Source: Ancylobacter vacuolatus
Lineage (GTDB): Bacteria > Pseudomonadota > Alphaproteobacteria > Rhizobiales > Xanthobacteraceae
Direction: 5' to 3'
NCBI RefSeq assembly: GCF_030813595.1
Contig: NZ_JAUSUH010000008.1
Location: 1-64,000 of the forward strand
DNA length: 64,000 bases
Part shown: positions 45,426 through 53,789 of the stretch, piece by piece
How the letters are laid out: each line of letters begins with the position of its first letter
Numbering within the stretch: position 1 is the first letter of the stretch
Notes under the pieces: generated by a model
The model's database searches: none
Told to the model about the DNA's origin: nothing
What the model saw: only the letters and a program-made list of their open reading frames with translations
Program-made: the position numbers and the translations under genes

Positions 45426-45491
45426 GGCCGATGAGGCCGATGAGGTGGACAGTGAGGCCGATCGGACCGATGAGGCCGATGCGACCGGGCC
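45426..45491. repeat. Degenerate GCCGATGAG minisatellite
   Basis: About seven imperfect copies of the 9-base unit GCCGATGAG (two exact copies at 45426-45443, others varied, in multiples of three) between the sbp and cysT genes. No gene is seen here; it lengthens the gap inside the operon to 152 bases. Confidence 0.7.
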
Positions 45492-45503
45492 TGCCGGCCG
45501 GCC

Positions 45504-46526
45504 TCAGTTGGAATAGATCTGGTCGAATACCCCGCCATCGGCGAAATGGGTCTGCTGTGCCTTGCGCCAGCCGCCAAAGGCCGGATCGTCAATGGTCACG
45601 AGCTCGACTTTGGGGAACACCTTCTCATAGGCCTTGGCCACCTCGGGGTCACGCGGGCGGTAGAAATTCTCCGCCGCCAGCTTCTGGCCGTCCTTGCTGT
45701 AGAGCAGCTTGAGATAGGCATCAGCGACCGCGCGGGTGCCCTTGCGATCGACATTCTTGTCCACCACCGCCACCGGCGGTTCGGCGAGGATGGAGAGCGA
45801 GGGCACGACGATGTCGAACTTGTCGTCGCCGAACTCCTTCTTCGACAGGAACGCCTCGTTCTCCCAGGCCAGCAGCACATCGCCGACGCCGCGCTCGGTG
45901 AAGGTGACGGTGGAGCCGCGCGCGCCGGTGTCGAGCACCGGGACATGCTTGTAGAGCTCGCCGACGAACGCCTTCGCCTTGGCCTCGTCGCCGCCATTCT
46001 GCTTGAGCGCATAGGCCCAGGCGGCGAGATAGTTCCAGCGGGCGCCGCCCGAGGTCTTCGGGTTGGGGGTGATGACCTGCACGCCGGGCTTGGCGAGGTC
46101 GTTCCAGTCCTTGATGCCCTTCGGGTTGCCCTTGCGCACCAGGAACACAATGGTCGAGGTGTAGGGCGAGGCATTGTCCGGCAGGCGCTTCTGCCAGTCC
46201 TTGGCGAGGAAGCCCTTATCGGCGATGGCGTCGATGTCATAGGCCAGCGCCAGGGTGACGACATCGGCATCGAGGCCGTCGATCACCGAGCGGGCCTGCT
46301 TGCCCGAGCCGCCATGCGAGGTCTTGATCTCGACGCTCTTGCCGGTCTCGGCCTTGTAGCGCTCGGCGAACAGCTTGTTGAACTGGGAATAGAGCTCGCG
46401 GGTGGGGTCGTAGGAGACGTTGAGCAGCGTCACGTCGGCGGCGCGGGCGACGGGCGCGGTGGCGAGGGGCGCCGCCAGCGCGGCGATCAGCGCGACGGCA
46501 GCCACGGGCTTGAAAGAAAACGACAT
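45504..46526 (-). CDS. sbp: Periplasmic sulfate-binding protein
   Basis: A 340-residue solute-binding protein that delivers sulfate to CysTW. The signal peptide ends around [26 protein letters not shown] is the family start, [12 protein letters not shown] the sulfate-binding loop, [18 protein letters not shown], and [37 protein letters not shown] and [27 protein letters not shown] are later landmarks. It is first in the operon. An inverted repeat 81 bases upstream (46607-46622) is a candidate operator, as expected for a sulfur-controlled gene. Confidence 0.93.
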   Translation of the reverse strand: MSFSFKPVAAVALIAALAAPLATAPVARAADVTLLNVSYDPTRELYSQFNKLFAERYKAETGKSVEIKTSHGGSGKQARSVIDGLDADVVTLALAYDIDAIADKGFLAKDWQKRLPDNASPYTSTIVFLVRKGNPKGIKDWNDLAKPGVQVITPNPKTSGGARWNYLAAWAYALKQNGGDEAKAKAFVGELYKHVPVLDTGARGSTVTFTERGVGDVLLAWENEAFLSKKEFGDDKFDIVVPSLSILAEPPVAVVDKNVDRKGTRAVADAYLKLLYSKDGQKLAAENFYRPRDPEVAKAYEKVFPKVELVTIDDPAFGGWRKAQQTHFADGGVFDQIYSN

Positions 46527-46606
46527 GGGCAGTCTCCCCGGCAGCGCGGTGGCGCTGGTGAATGTGATGGGGAGAGGTTTTCACAGACAGCGCCGGTGGT
46601 CAACTC

Positions 46607-46622
46607 TAATTCTACCGAATTA
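46607..46622 (-). promoter_or_regulatory. Candidate sulfur-operon operator
   Basis: TAATTC-TACC-GAATTA, a perfect 6-base inverted repeat with a 4-base spacer, in an AT-rich island about 80 bases upstream of sbp, framed by CTCTA and TAGAG. It is strikingly AT-rich in this genome. A CysB-type or Rrf2-type regulator could bind; which one is not known. Confidence 0.5.
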
Positions 46623-46847
46623 ATAGGAAATAGAGAGCAATCTCGGCTGCAACGTGGATTTTGTCGCGCCGGCTGTTCAAGCCCGCTCGCCGGGGCGCGG
46701 CATTGCGGCCTTATGGGGCCTGCCTCACACCCGGGGATGAGCGGGAACTGAACGCGTCGTCCCGGACGTGCCGGTGGCATGATCGGGGAGCGCGCGCCGG
46801 CCGGGGCGGAACGCGAGCCCGGCTCTCGCGGGCGCCACCCCTCCCTC

Positions 46848-46996
46848 ATGGCCGGGCTTGACCCGGCCACCCAGTCCTCAGGCCGGGCTCGAACGGAAAG
46901 GCTGGGTCCCCCCGGTCGAGCCCGGGGATGAAGGGTTGGTGGAGGGGAGGAACGGGGTGCGCGATAGCTGGGTCCCCGGGTCACGCCCGGGGATGA
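46848..46996. repeat. Cluster of intergenic palindromic repeats
   Basis: The 517-base gap 46527-47043 has no gene. Besides the sbp promoter it carries repeat copies at 46848-46870 (GGCCGGGCTTGACCCGGCC, inverse type), 46905-46931 and 46971-46996 (both of the GGTCCCCGGGTCACGCCCGG type seen at 85-117). Each ends in GATGA. They appear to be dispersed non-coding elements. Confidence 0.7.
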
Positions 46997-47043
46997 GGGA
47001 GTGCAGGGTGGGGATGAGGGGCGGCGATGAGGGACCGGCCCTG

Positions 47044-48117
47044 TCAGGCGAGGTCGATCAGGATCTTCAGCTCGGTGCCGGCGGGGCTCAGCAATTGCTC
47101 GAATCCTTCCGCCACCACATCGTCCAGCCGGATGCGGCGCGTGACCACCTTTTCCGCCGGCAGCAGCCCCGAGCCGATCAGCGCGGCGACGCGCGGCCAC
47201 ATCAGCGTCGAGTAGCACCACGACCCGCGCAGATCGATATCCTTGAAGGTGAGGGTGAAGCCGTCCACCGCCGGCTTGCCGACATGCAGCCCCACCTGCA
47301 CCACCACGCCCTGGCGGCGCACCGCCTCGATGCAGGTGGCGGTGGCGGCTTCCGCGCCGACGCATTCCAGCGCCACGTCGACCCCGACATGGCCCTCCGT
47401 CTGATCGCGGATCGCCTCCACCACATTGTCGGTCTTCGGGTTGAGGGTGATGACGTCGGGCAGCACGGCGCGGGCCATTTTGAGCCGGTTGTCATTGGTG
47501 TCGGACAGGAAGATGGTGGTGGCGCCCGCCGCCCGCGCCGCGAGAATCTGCAGCTGGCCGATCGGCCCAGCGCCGGTGACCAGCACGGAGGAGCCCGGCC
47601 GCACCCCGCCGCGCTCGGCGGCATAGACCACCACGGCGGTGGGCTCGATCAGCGCCGCCTGCGCGTCCGACACGCTGTCGGGCATGGCGAACACGTTGTA
47701 ATCATTGACGACGGAATATTCCGCCATGCCGCCCCATGGCCACATCAGCCCGACAATGCCGAGCTTGTCCGACAGCTGGTGGAGGCCCCGCCTTCCGTAA
47801 TGATCGTCGCGCGGCGAGATCAGAGGCTGGATCGAGACGCGGTCGCCGGGCGCGACATTCGTTACCTCGGCACCCACGGCGATGACGGTGCCGCCATATT
47901 CGTGGCCCAGCGTCTGCGGCAGCTGGGCGCCGGTGTAGGGATGCGGCGCGGTGGGGATGAAGATCGGGCCGGCGGCGTATTCGTGCAGGTCGGTGCCGCA
48001 GATGCCGCAGAAGCGGTTCTTCACCAGCACGTCGCGCGGGCCGAGCCGGGCACGGTCCGGCTCCGGCACCTCGTCGATGCGTACATCGCGCTTGCCGTGG
48101 AAGCGGGCGGCTTTCAT
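47044..48117 (-). CDS. 2,3-Butanediol dehydrogenase, zinc-type
   Basis: A 357-residue medium-chain alcohol dehydrogenase, probably oxidising 2,3-butanediol to acetoin given its place in the aco operon. GICGTDLHEY and LGHEYGGTVIAVG carry catalytic zinc ligands (Cys, His, Glu), and LIEPTAVVVYAAERGGV, VLVTGAGPIGQLQILAARA bind NAD. The lobe that in most relatives has four cysteines for structural zinc reads SPRDDHYGRRGLHQLSDKLG here, with no cysteine, so structural zinc is absent. It is the last gene of the operon. Sorbitol or threonine dehydrogenase activity cannot be excluded from sequence alone. Confidence 0.8.
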   Translation of the reverse strand: MKAARFHGKRDVRIDEVPEPDRARLGPRDVLVKNRFCGICGTDLHEYAAGPIFIPTAPHPYTGAQLPQTLGHEYGGTVIAVGAEVTNVAPGDRVSIQPLISPRDDHYGRRGLHQLSDKLGIVGLMWPWGGMAEYSVVNDYNVFAMPDSVSDAQAALIEPTAVVVYAAERGGVRPGSSVLVTGAGPIGQLQILAARAAGATTIFLSDTNDNRLKMARAVLPDVITLNPKTDNVVEAIRDQTEGHVGVDVALECVGAEAATATCIEAVRRQGVVVQVGLHVGKPAVDGFTLTFKDIDLRGSWCYSTLMWPRVAALIGSGLLPAEKVVTRRIRLDDVVAEGFEQLLSPAGTELKILIDLA

Positions 48118-48153
48118 GGGAATGTCCTCATTTCGGGAGAAAGGGGGCAGGGG

Positions 48154-48198
48154 GCCGCGTCAGGGTTTGCCGCGTCAGGGCTTGCCGCGTCAGGGTTT
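48154..48198. repeat. Three 15-base tandem repeats at a stop codon
   Basis: GCCGCGTCAGGGTTT, GCCGCGTCAGGGCTT, GCCGCGTCAGGGTTT in a row (48154-48198), two exact and one with a single change. Each contains TCA, the reverse of a TGA stop. The stop of the AhpD-like gene is in the third copy, the other two form its 3' flank. Confidence 0.85.
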
Positions 48199-48546
48199 GG
48201 GCGCGGCCAGCGCGTCGAAGGCTTCCAGCGCCCGGCTGGCATAGACGGCGGAGGGGCCGCCGCCCATTTCCAGCGCGACGGCCAGCACCTCGACCAGTTC
48301 CTCGCGGCTTGCGCCGTGGCTGGCGGCGTTGGCGACGTGGAACAGGATGCAGTCGGCGCAGCCCTGATGCACGGCGATGGCCACCGCGATCAGTTCCTTC
48401 GTCGCCGCGCTGAGCGCGCCGCGGCGGGAAGCCTCGCCCATGAGCGAGCGGAAGGCGCCCATCGGTCCCGGGGCCGCCTTGGCCAGCGCGGAAAAGCGCC
48501 GGTTCATGTCCTTGAGCTGGTCTTGGATGCTCTCATTGCTTGCCAT
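48190..48546 (-). CDS. Carboxymuconolactone decarboxylase/AhpD-like protein
   Basis: A 118-residue protein of the carboxymuconolactone decarboxylase/AhpD superfamily. The AhpD-type motif is ELIAVAIAVHQGCADCILFH, with Cys-x-x-Cys and His. GASREELVEVLAVALEMGGGPSAVYASRALEAFD is the other conserved helix. The family includes thiol peroxidase partners and decarboxylases. It lies between the BDH and SDR genes of the aco operon; AhpD is a lipoamide-using redox partner in some bacteria, so a link to AcoC lipoyl groups is possible, but this is inference. Its end is overlain by a 15-base tandem repeat. Confidence 0.78.
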   Translation of the reverse strand: MASNESIQDQLKDMNRRFSALAKAAPGPMGAFRSLMGEASRRGALSAATKELIAVAIAVHQGCADCILFHVANAASHGASREELVEVLAVALEMGGGPSAVYASRALEAFDALAAPKP

Positions 48547-48555
48547 GGCCGTTCC

Positions 48556-49356
48556 TCAGATGAAGACCATGCCGCCGTCCACCATCAGGGACTGGCCGGT
48601 CATGAAGTCGGAATCGGACGAGGCGAGGTAGCGGGCGACACCGACGAGGTCCGCCGGCTGCGAGGCCCGGCCCAGAACGGCGGTGGCAGCGAAGCTGTCG
48701 AACGCCTCGTTCTCCTTCGTGGTGAGCTTGTTGTCGCGAAAACCCTTGTCGATCACGTCCCACATCGGCGTGGCGACGACGCCGGGGCAGAAGCAGTTGG
48801 CGGTGATGCCTTCCTTGCCGAAGGCGCGCGCCGCCGCCTGGGTCATCGCCACCACGGCGAATTTCGAGGCGCAGTAATGGGCCAGCGGCTCATAGCCCTG
48901 CTTGGCGGCGATGGAGGCGGTGTTGACGATCTTGCCGCCGCCACCGAGGCCCGAAGCTGCCTGGCGTTGAAAGGTCTTCACCGCCTCCTGCATGCCGATG
49001 AGCACGCCGAGCGCGTTGACATCGGTGACGAGGCGCCAGTCTTCCTCGGTGATGTCGAGGAAGGGCCGGGTCTGGGCGATGCCGGCATTGTTGAACAGGA
49101 CGTCGACGCGGCCGAAGGCCTCCGCCGCCTTGTCCAGCATGGCGCGAACCTGCGCCCGCTCGCGCACATCCACCGCGACGCCGATGGCCTTGCCGCCCGC
49201 CGTGGCGATCTCGCCCGCCAGATTGTCGGCGGCCGCTTGCGAGAGGTCGGCGACGGTGATGGCGGCGCCGTCGGCGGCCAGCGCCCGGGCGATCGCGGCG
49301 CCGATGCCGCCGGTGGCGCCTGTGATGACGATGCTCTTGTTGGTGAGTTTGGACAT
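48556..49356 (-). CDS. Short-chain dehydrogenase, acetoin/diacetyl reductase-like
   Basis: A 266-residue SDR. TGATGGIGAAIARAL binds NAD(P), NNAGI, NTASIAAKQGYEPLAHYCASKFAV holds catalytic Ser, Tyr and Lys (YCASK). In an acetoin operon it most likely acts as acetoin or meso-2,3-butanediol dehydrogenase (BudC-like), with stereochemistry complementary to the zinc enzyme. Ends PMWDVIDKGF and FMTGQSLMVDGGMVF are typical. It lies 58 bases after acoC and ten bases before the AhpD-like gene. The substrate is inferred from context. Confidence 0.78.
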   Translation of the reverse strand: MSKLTNKSIVITGATGGIGAAIARALAADGAAITVADLSQAAADNLAGEIATAGGKAIGVAVDVRERAQVRAMLDKAAEAFGRVDVLFNNAGIAQTRPFLDITEEDWRLVTDVNALGVLIGMQEAVKTFQRQAASGLGGGGKIVNTASIAAKQGYEPLAHYCASKFAVVAMTQAAARAFGKEGITANCFCPGVVATPMWDVIDKGFRDNKLTTKENEAFDSFAATAVLGRASQPADLVGVARYLASSDSDFMTGQSLMVDGGMVFI

Positions 49357-49414
49357 GGTTCCTCCTTCGCCGTCCGCGCGCGCGGACGGCGTTGTGGTTC
49401 GGGAAGGGTGAGGC

Positions 49415-50524
49415 TCAGGCGATGTGGGCGAGGATCAGTTCATTGACCCTTCCGGCCTTCTCCATCTGCACCATGTGGCCGGCGCCCTCGATCACCTCGA
49501 CGGTCGCCCGCGCGCCGAGCGCCTGCGCATGGGTGGCGGGGATCACCTTGTCGCTGGCGCCTGCTATCACCAGAGCCGGCACGTCGGTGGCGGCGAGCGG
49601 CTCCGCCACCCGCTCGGCCTGCCGGCCGCCGGCGAACAGCGCGCCGGACAGGGCCGTGAGCACTTCCGCCACGCCGTCGAGCCGCTTGTACTTCAGCAGG
49701 TCGTCCACCAGCTGGCGGGTGACGGTTTCGGGATCGTGGAAAAGCTGTTCCAGCACGGGTTTCAGGTCGCGCCGCGAGGTCGCCTGCACGAAGCCGTCGG
49801 TGTAGCCGGCATTGATCTCAGGTCCGAGACCGGCCGAGCCGATCAGCGTCACCGAGGCGACGCGGCCGGCGGCGTCGAGCGCGGTGCGGGCGGCGATGGC
49901 GCCGCCCATGGAATGGCCGACCAGATGGGCGCGGTCGATGGCGAGCGCGTCCATGAAGCCGAGAAGCGCGGTGGACAGCCCCGTGAGCGAGGGATCGGCG
50001 AGCTTCTTGTCGGACTGGCCGTGGCCGGGAAGGTCGAGCGCATAGACGCTGGCGACCTCCGCCAGCGCGTCGATGTTGAACAGCCAATTGTCGAGATCGC
50101 CGCCGAAGCCGTGGATGAGGATGACGTTTTCCGCCCCTTCGCCGCGCCTGGCATAGCGCAGCCGCCCGGCCGGGGTGTCGATGAAGTGGTATCGGGGCGC
50201 CTCCTCCTTTGCCGCCTCGGCCGCCGCCTGCGTCGCATATTCGGCGACATAGGCGTCGATCTCGGCGTCCGGCACCGCGTCATCGGCGATGATGCCGAGC
50301 AGCGCCTTGACCGGATAGACCGTGTCCGGTGCGCCGATCACCCGGCGCAGCGTGCCCGTCTCATGGGCTTCGACCACGCCGGCGATCTTGTCGGTCTCCA
50401 CTTCGACGATCTCGTCGCCCGGGGCGATGGCGGCACCGGCGGGCTTGAGCCAGCCGGTGACCTTGCCTTCCGACATCGACAGCCCCCATTTGGGCATGAC
50501 GACCGGCTTGATGCGTTCATTCAT
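49415..50524 (-). CDS. acoC: Acetoin dehydrogenase E2, lipoyl acyltransferase with hydrolase fold
   Basis: A 369-residue two-part protein. Residues 1-80 form a lipoyl domain, with VEVETDKIAGVVEAH and lipoyl-lysine 46. An alanine-rich linker precedes an alpha/beta-hydrolase domain (from about residue 130) with VILIHGFGGDLDNWLF, LVGHSMGGAIAAR and GAGHMVQMEKA. Such a hydrolase-type E2 is characteristic of AcoC, which takes the acetyl group from AcoAB to CoA. The start is ATG 50524, with GAGGAG ten bases upstream. It lies 11 bases after acoB. No E3 gene follows. Confidence 0.92.
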   Translation of the reverse strand: MNERIKPVVMPKWGLSMSEGKVTGWLKPAGAAIAPGDEIVEVETDKIAGVVEAHETGTLRRVIGAPDTVYPVKALLGIIADDAVPDAEIDAYVAEYATQAAAEAAKEEAPRYHFIDTPAGRLRYARRGEGAENVILIHGFGGDLDNWLFNIDALAEVASVYALDLPGHGQSDKKLADPSLTGLSTALLGFMDALAIDRAHLVGHSMGGAIAARTALDAAGRVASVTLIGSAGLGPEINAGYTDGFVQATSRRDLKPVLEQLFHDPETVTRQLVDDLLKYKRLDGVAEVLTALSGALFAGGRQAERVAEPLAATDVPALVIAGASDKVIPATHAQALGARATVEVIEGAGHMVQMEKAGRVNELILAHIA

Positions 50525-50535
50525 CACGGGGCTCC

Positions 50536-51558
50536 TCACGCGGCCGACTTGACGGGGCCGGTGGTCTTGTGGACGGCGGCGACGATGGCCTCGGCCGAGG
50601 GGATGTAGAGATCCTCCAGCGCCGGCGAGAACGGCACCGGCGTGTGCGGGGCGGTGACCATCTGCGGTGCCGCTTTGAGCGCGCCGAAGGCGTGCTGCGC
50701 GACATAGGCGGCGACGTCGGTGGCGAGGGAGCAGCGCGGATTGGCCTCGTCGATGACGACGAGCCGGCCGGTGTTCTCCACGCTCTCGATCACCGTGTCC
50801 CAGTCGATCGGCGAGAGGGTGCGCAGGTCGATCACCTCGGCCGAGATGCCGGAGCGGGCGAGCGTGTCGGCGGCGGCGAGGGCGCGCGGCACGGTGAGGC
50901 CATAGCCGACCAGGGTCACGTCCTTGCCGTCGCGCACGATGTTGGCCTCGCCAAAGGGGATGGCGTAGCTCTCCTCCGGCACGTCGGCCTCCGAGCCATA
51001 CAGCGCCTTGTGCTCGCAGAAGATCACCGGGTCGTCGTCGCGGATCGCCTGGATCAGCAGGCCCTTGGCGTCATAGGCGTTGGAGGGGCACACCACTTTC
51101 AGCCCAGGAATATGGGTGAACAGGGGGGTGAGCATCTGCGAATGCTGGGCGGCGGCGCGAAAGCCGGCGCCGACCATGGCGCGGATGACCACCGGCGTCT
51201 TCGCCTTGCCGCCGAACATGTATTTGAACTTGGCGGCCTGGTTGAAGATCTGGTCGAAGCACACGCCCATGAAGTCGAGGAACATCAGTTCCGCCACCGG
51301 GCGCATGCCGCAGGCCGCCGCGCCAATGGCGGCGCCGATATAGGCGCTCTCCGACAGCGGGGTGTCCATCAGCCGGTTGCCGTGCTTGGCGTGCAGCCCC
51401 TTGGTGACGCCGAGAACGCCGCCCCAGGCATCCATCTCGCCGGGGGCGCCGGCGCCGCCGACAATGTCCTCGCCGAGGAGGATGACGGTGGGATCGCGGC
51501 GCATTTCGAGATCGAGCGCTTCGTTGATCGCCTGCTTGTAGCTGATCATGCGGGCCAT
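50536..51558 (-). CDS. acoB: Acetoin dehydrogenase E1 beta subunit
   Basis: A 340-residue beta chain of the ThDP-dependent acetoin cleavage enzyme. Landmarks are ISYKQAINEALDLEMRRDPTVILLGEDI, PLSESAYIGAAIGAAACGMRPVAELMF, MFGGKAKTPVVIRAMVGAGFRAAAQHSQML and VIDLRTLSPIDWDTVIESVENTGRLVVIDEA, as in pyruvate and acetoin dehydrogenases. With AcoA it splits acetoin to acetaldehyde and an acetyl group. The start is ATG 51558 with GGGAGG-like sequence upstream. It lies 30 bases after acoA and 11 before acoC. Confidence 0.93.
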   Translation of the reverse strand: MARMISYKQAINEALDLEMRRDPTVILLGEDIVGGAGAPGEMDAWGGVLGVTKGLHAKHGNRLMDTPLSESAYIGAAIGAAACGMRPVAELMFLDFMGVCFDQIFNQAAKFKYMFGGKAKTPVVIRAMVGAGFRAAAQHSQMLTPLFTHIPGLKVVCPSNAYDAKGLLIQAIRDDDPVIFCEHKALYGSEADVPEESYAIPFGEANIVRDGKDVTLVGYGLTVPRALAAADTLARSGISAEVIDLRTLSPIDWDTVIESVENTGRLVVIDEANPRCSLATDVAAYVAQHAFGALKAAPQMVTAPHTPVPFSPALEDLYIPSAEAIVAAVHKTTGPVKSAA

Positions 51559-51588
51559 GGGATTCCCTCCTTTTATTGGTTGCTTGGC

Positions 51589-52572
51589 TCAGTAGCTGAC
51601 ATAGACATCGGTGGTGAGTTCGCGCGGGCCGGGCAGCGGCGCGCCCTTGGCGGTTTCCACCGCGTCGTCGATCAGGGCGGCCACCTCGCGGTCGATCAAA
51701 GCGAGGTCGGCATCGGCGACGATTCCGGCCGCCGTGACGCGGGCGCCGAACAGCTTCAGGCAGTCGCGATGGGCGCGGTTATGCTCGTTCTCGCCCTTGG
51801 CCTTGTAGGTCTGGGCGTCGCCCTCGAAATGGCCGAAGAAGCGCACGGTCTTGCATTCGAGCAGGGCCGGCCCGCCGCCCTCGCGGGCGCGCTTGATGAT
51901 CTCGCCCGCCGCCTCGTAGACGGCGAAGAAATCCGTGCCGTCCACCGTCACGCCCGGCAGGCCGAAGCCGGCGGCGCGGTCGACATAGGAATCGACGGCG
52001 GTGGCGTATTCGACCGACGTGGATTCGGCGTAGCCATTGTTCTCGACCACGAAAATGACCGGCAGGTTCCAGATCGCGGCGAGGTTCATGCTCTCCAGCA
52101 CCGTGCCCTGATTGGCCGCGCCATCGCCGAAGAAGGTGAGGCCGACGCCGCCATCGCCACGGAACTTGGCGGCGAGGCCGGCGCCGCAGATCAGCGGCGC
52201 GCCGGCGCCGAGAATGCCGTTCGCTCCCATCATGCCCTTGGACAGGTCGGCAATGTGCATGGAGCCGCCCTTGCCGCGGCAGCAGCCCGTCGCCTTGCCG
52301 TAGATCTCGCCCATCATCTCATGGACATCGACGCCCTTGGCGATGCAGTGGCCATGGCCGCGATGGGTGGAGGCGATGCGGTCGATGTCGGTGAGGTGCA
52401 TCATGATGCCGGTCGCGCAGGCTTCCTCACCGGCATAGAGGTGGACGAAGCCGGGAATGTCGCCCTTGGCGAATTCCACATGCAGCCGCTCCTCGAAATC
52501 GCGGATGGTGCGCATGGTGCGGTAGGCGGTCAGCAAGTCGTCCCGGGAGAGGGGAAAGGGATTGTTGGTCAT
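51589..52572 (-). CDS. acoA: Acetoin dehydrogenase E1 alpha subunit
   Basis: A 327-residue alpha chain. RTIRDFEERLHVEFAKGDIPGFVHLYAGEEACATG, STHRGHGHCIAKG, GKATGCCRGKGGSMH and the ThDP motif GDGAANQGTVLESMNLAAIWNLPVIFVVENNGYAEST are visible. The start is ATG 52572, with AAGGAGG eleven bases upstream. A frame open as far as 53322 overlaps acoX and is not homologous. It is the second gene of the operon after acoX. Confidence 0.93.
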   Translation of the reverse strand: MTNNPFPLSRDDLLTAYRTMRTIRDFEERLHVEFAKGDIPGFVHLYAGEEACATGIMMHLTDIDRIASTHRGHGHCIAKGVDVHEMMGEIYGKATGCCRGKGGSMHIADLSKGMMGANGILGAGAPLICGAGLAAKFRGDGGVGLTFFGDGAANQGTVLESMNLAAIWNLPVIFVVENNGYAESTSVEYATAVDSYVDRAAGFGLPGVTVDGTDFFAVYEAAGEIIKRAREGGGPALLECKTVRFFGHFEGDAQTYKAKGENEHNRAHRDCLKLFGARVTAAGIVADADLALIDREVAALIDDAVETAKGAPLPGPRELTTDVYVSY

Positions 52573-52637
52573 GGCGTTGTCGTTCCTCCTTGGGCATGCC
52601 GGGCTTTGGCCGGCGTTGTTGTCGGGGCGGGCACGGC

Positions 52638-53714
52638 TCAGGCGCCCGCCAGCAGCGGGACGGGGTGGAGAGCGGGGGTGGCGTGGCGCAGCAGCAGTTT
52701 TTCGCGGGCGGCGTATGCCATCACGGCGGCGACATCGACGGTGCGGAAGGCGGCGTCCTGCAGCGTGATCGCCACCTGCTGATGCCCGTCGAAGAACAGC
52801 TCGCGTTCGCCATCGAGCGCCACCGCGCCGGCGGCCATGTCGGGCGAGAACAGCTTTCCCGCCGGCATGCGGCGCCAGCCTTCGACGCCAACCGGCGTGA
52901 CGAGCCCGGGCGCGATAGGCGCGCAGACCGTCATCGCGGCGGTGGCCGCCGGGGCGAGGGTGAGGGCGAGCCCGCCCGGCTCGCGGCGGCTGACCGGCTC
53001 GACCAGCCCGGCAATGGCGGCCATGCCGATCACTTCCGGGTCGGCGAAGGCGACATAGAGCTCGCGGAAGGTCTCGGTGCGCCAGAGGGCGCGCGCCCCG
53101 ACATAGCGGTCGGTGACGAGGGCGACATCGACGAGGGCGATTTCCGGCGGGCCGCCATCGATGCGGACCTCGATCTTCTTGTTGGCGGCGAAGGCGAGGC
53201 CGGCCGGCACACGCCCCATGGCGGCCAGCCCGGTGGCGAGGCCGGTGATGGTGGGCTCGCGATGCTCGGGAAAGGCGTTGTTGGTACCGGTGGAGATGCC
53301 GGCGATCGGCACGCTGCCGCATTCGGCGACCACGGCGCGGTGGGTGCCGTCGCCGCCGAGCACGATGATGGCGGCGATGTCGCCGGCCTCGCGCATCATC
53401 CGTGCGGCGCGGCGCGTGTCGTCGGCGGTGCCCGTCACCGGCATGGCGAGATGGGTCAGGCGGGGAAAGCGCGCCTCGCCCTGCGCATTGGAGCGCTCCA
53501 TGCCGCGCAGCACATGGGTGGCGATGCCGCCGCGCTCGGGCATCATCACCACATCCTCGATGCCGCAGGCGGCCAGCGCGGCCAGCGCCCGCAGCACGAT
53601 GTTGGCCCGGTCCGCCACCTGCACGCTGTTGGCGCTGGCGACGACGCGGCGAATGTCGCGTGCCGAGATCGGATTGGCGATGATGCCGACCTTCGGCGGC
53701 GTCTGTGACGTCAT
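52638..53714 (-). CDS. acoX: AcoX, NAD-kinase-like protein of the acetoin operon
   Basis: A 358-residue protein with an ATP-NAD kinase-like fold. VGIIANPISARDIRRVV is the start, AAIIVLGGDGTHRAVVAECGSVPIAGISTGTNNAFP is the GGDG and NxE/N-type core. Its biochemical role in acetoin breakdown is unknown, although it is a regular member of aco operons. It is the first gene, after a sigma-54-type promoter at 53790-53804. The start is ATG 53714, with GGAAGGA upstream. A second reading frame on the opposite strand over this gene is rejected. Confidence 0.88.
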   Translation of the reverse strand: MTSQTPPKVGIIANPISARDIRRVVASANSVQVADRANIVLRALAALAACGIEDVVMMPERGGIATHVLRGMERSNAQGEARFPRLTHLAMPVTGTADDTRRAARMMREAGDIAAIIVLGGDGTHRAVVAECGSVPIAGISTGTNNAFPEHREPTITGLATGLAAMGRVPAGLAFAANKKIEVRIDGGPPEIALVDVALVTDRYVGARALWRTETFRELYVAFADPEVIGMAAIAGLVEPVSRREPGGLALTLAPAATAAMTVCAPIAPGLVTPVGVEGWRRMPAGKLFSPDMAAGAVALDGERELFFDGHQQVAITLQDAAFRTVDVAAVMAYAAREKLLLRHATPALHPVPLLAGA

Positions 53715-53789
53715 CCGGCGTCCTTCCCGTGGCGTTCGTCCCATGGGCCGCGCCTTTGCCGGCGGGCCTCGTTTGTGCCGCTTCTCACC

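Noticed and set aside
46858-49446. A long plus-strand frame over the BDH, AhpD-like and SDR genes
   Set aside because: It crosses three well-supported minus-strand genes and repeat sequence and shows no domain.
50569-52782. A long plus-strand frame opposite acoB and acoA
   Set aside because: The minus-strand proteins carry ThDP motifs; the plus frame is their shadow.
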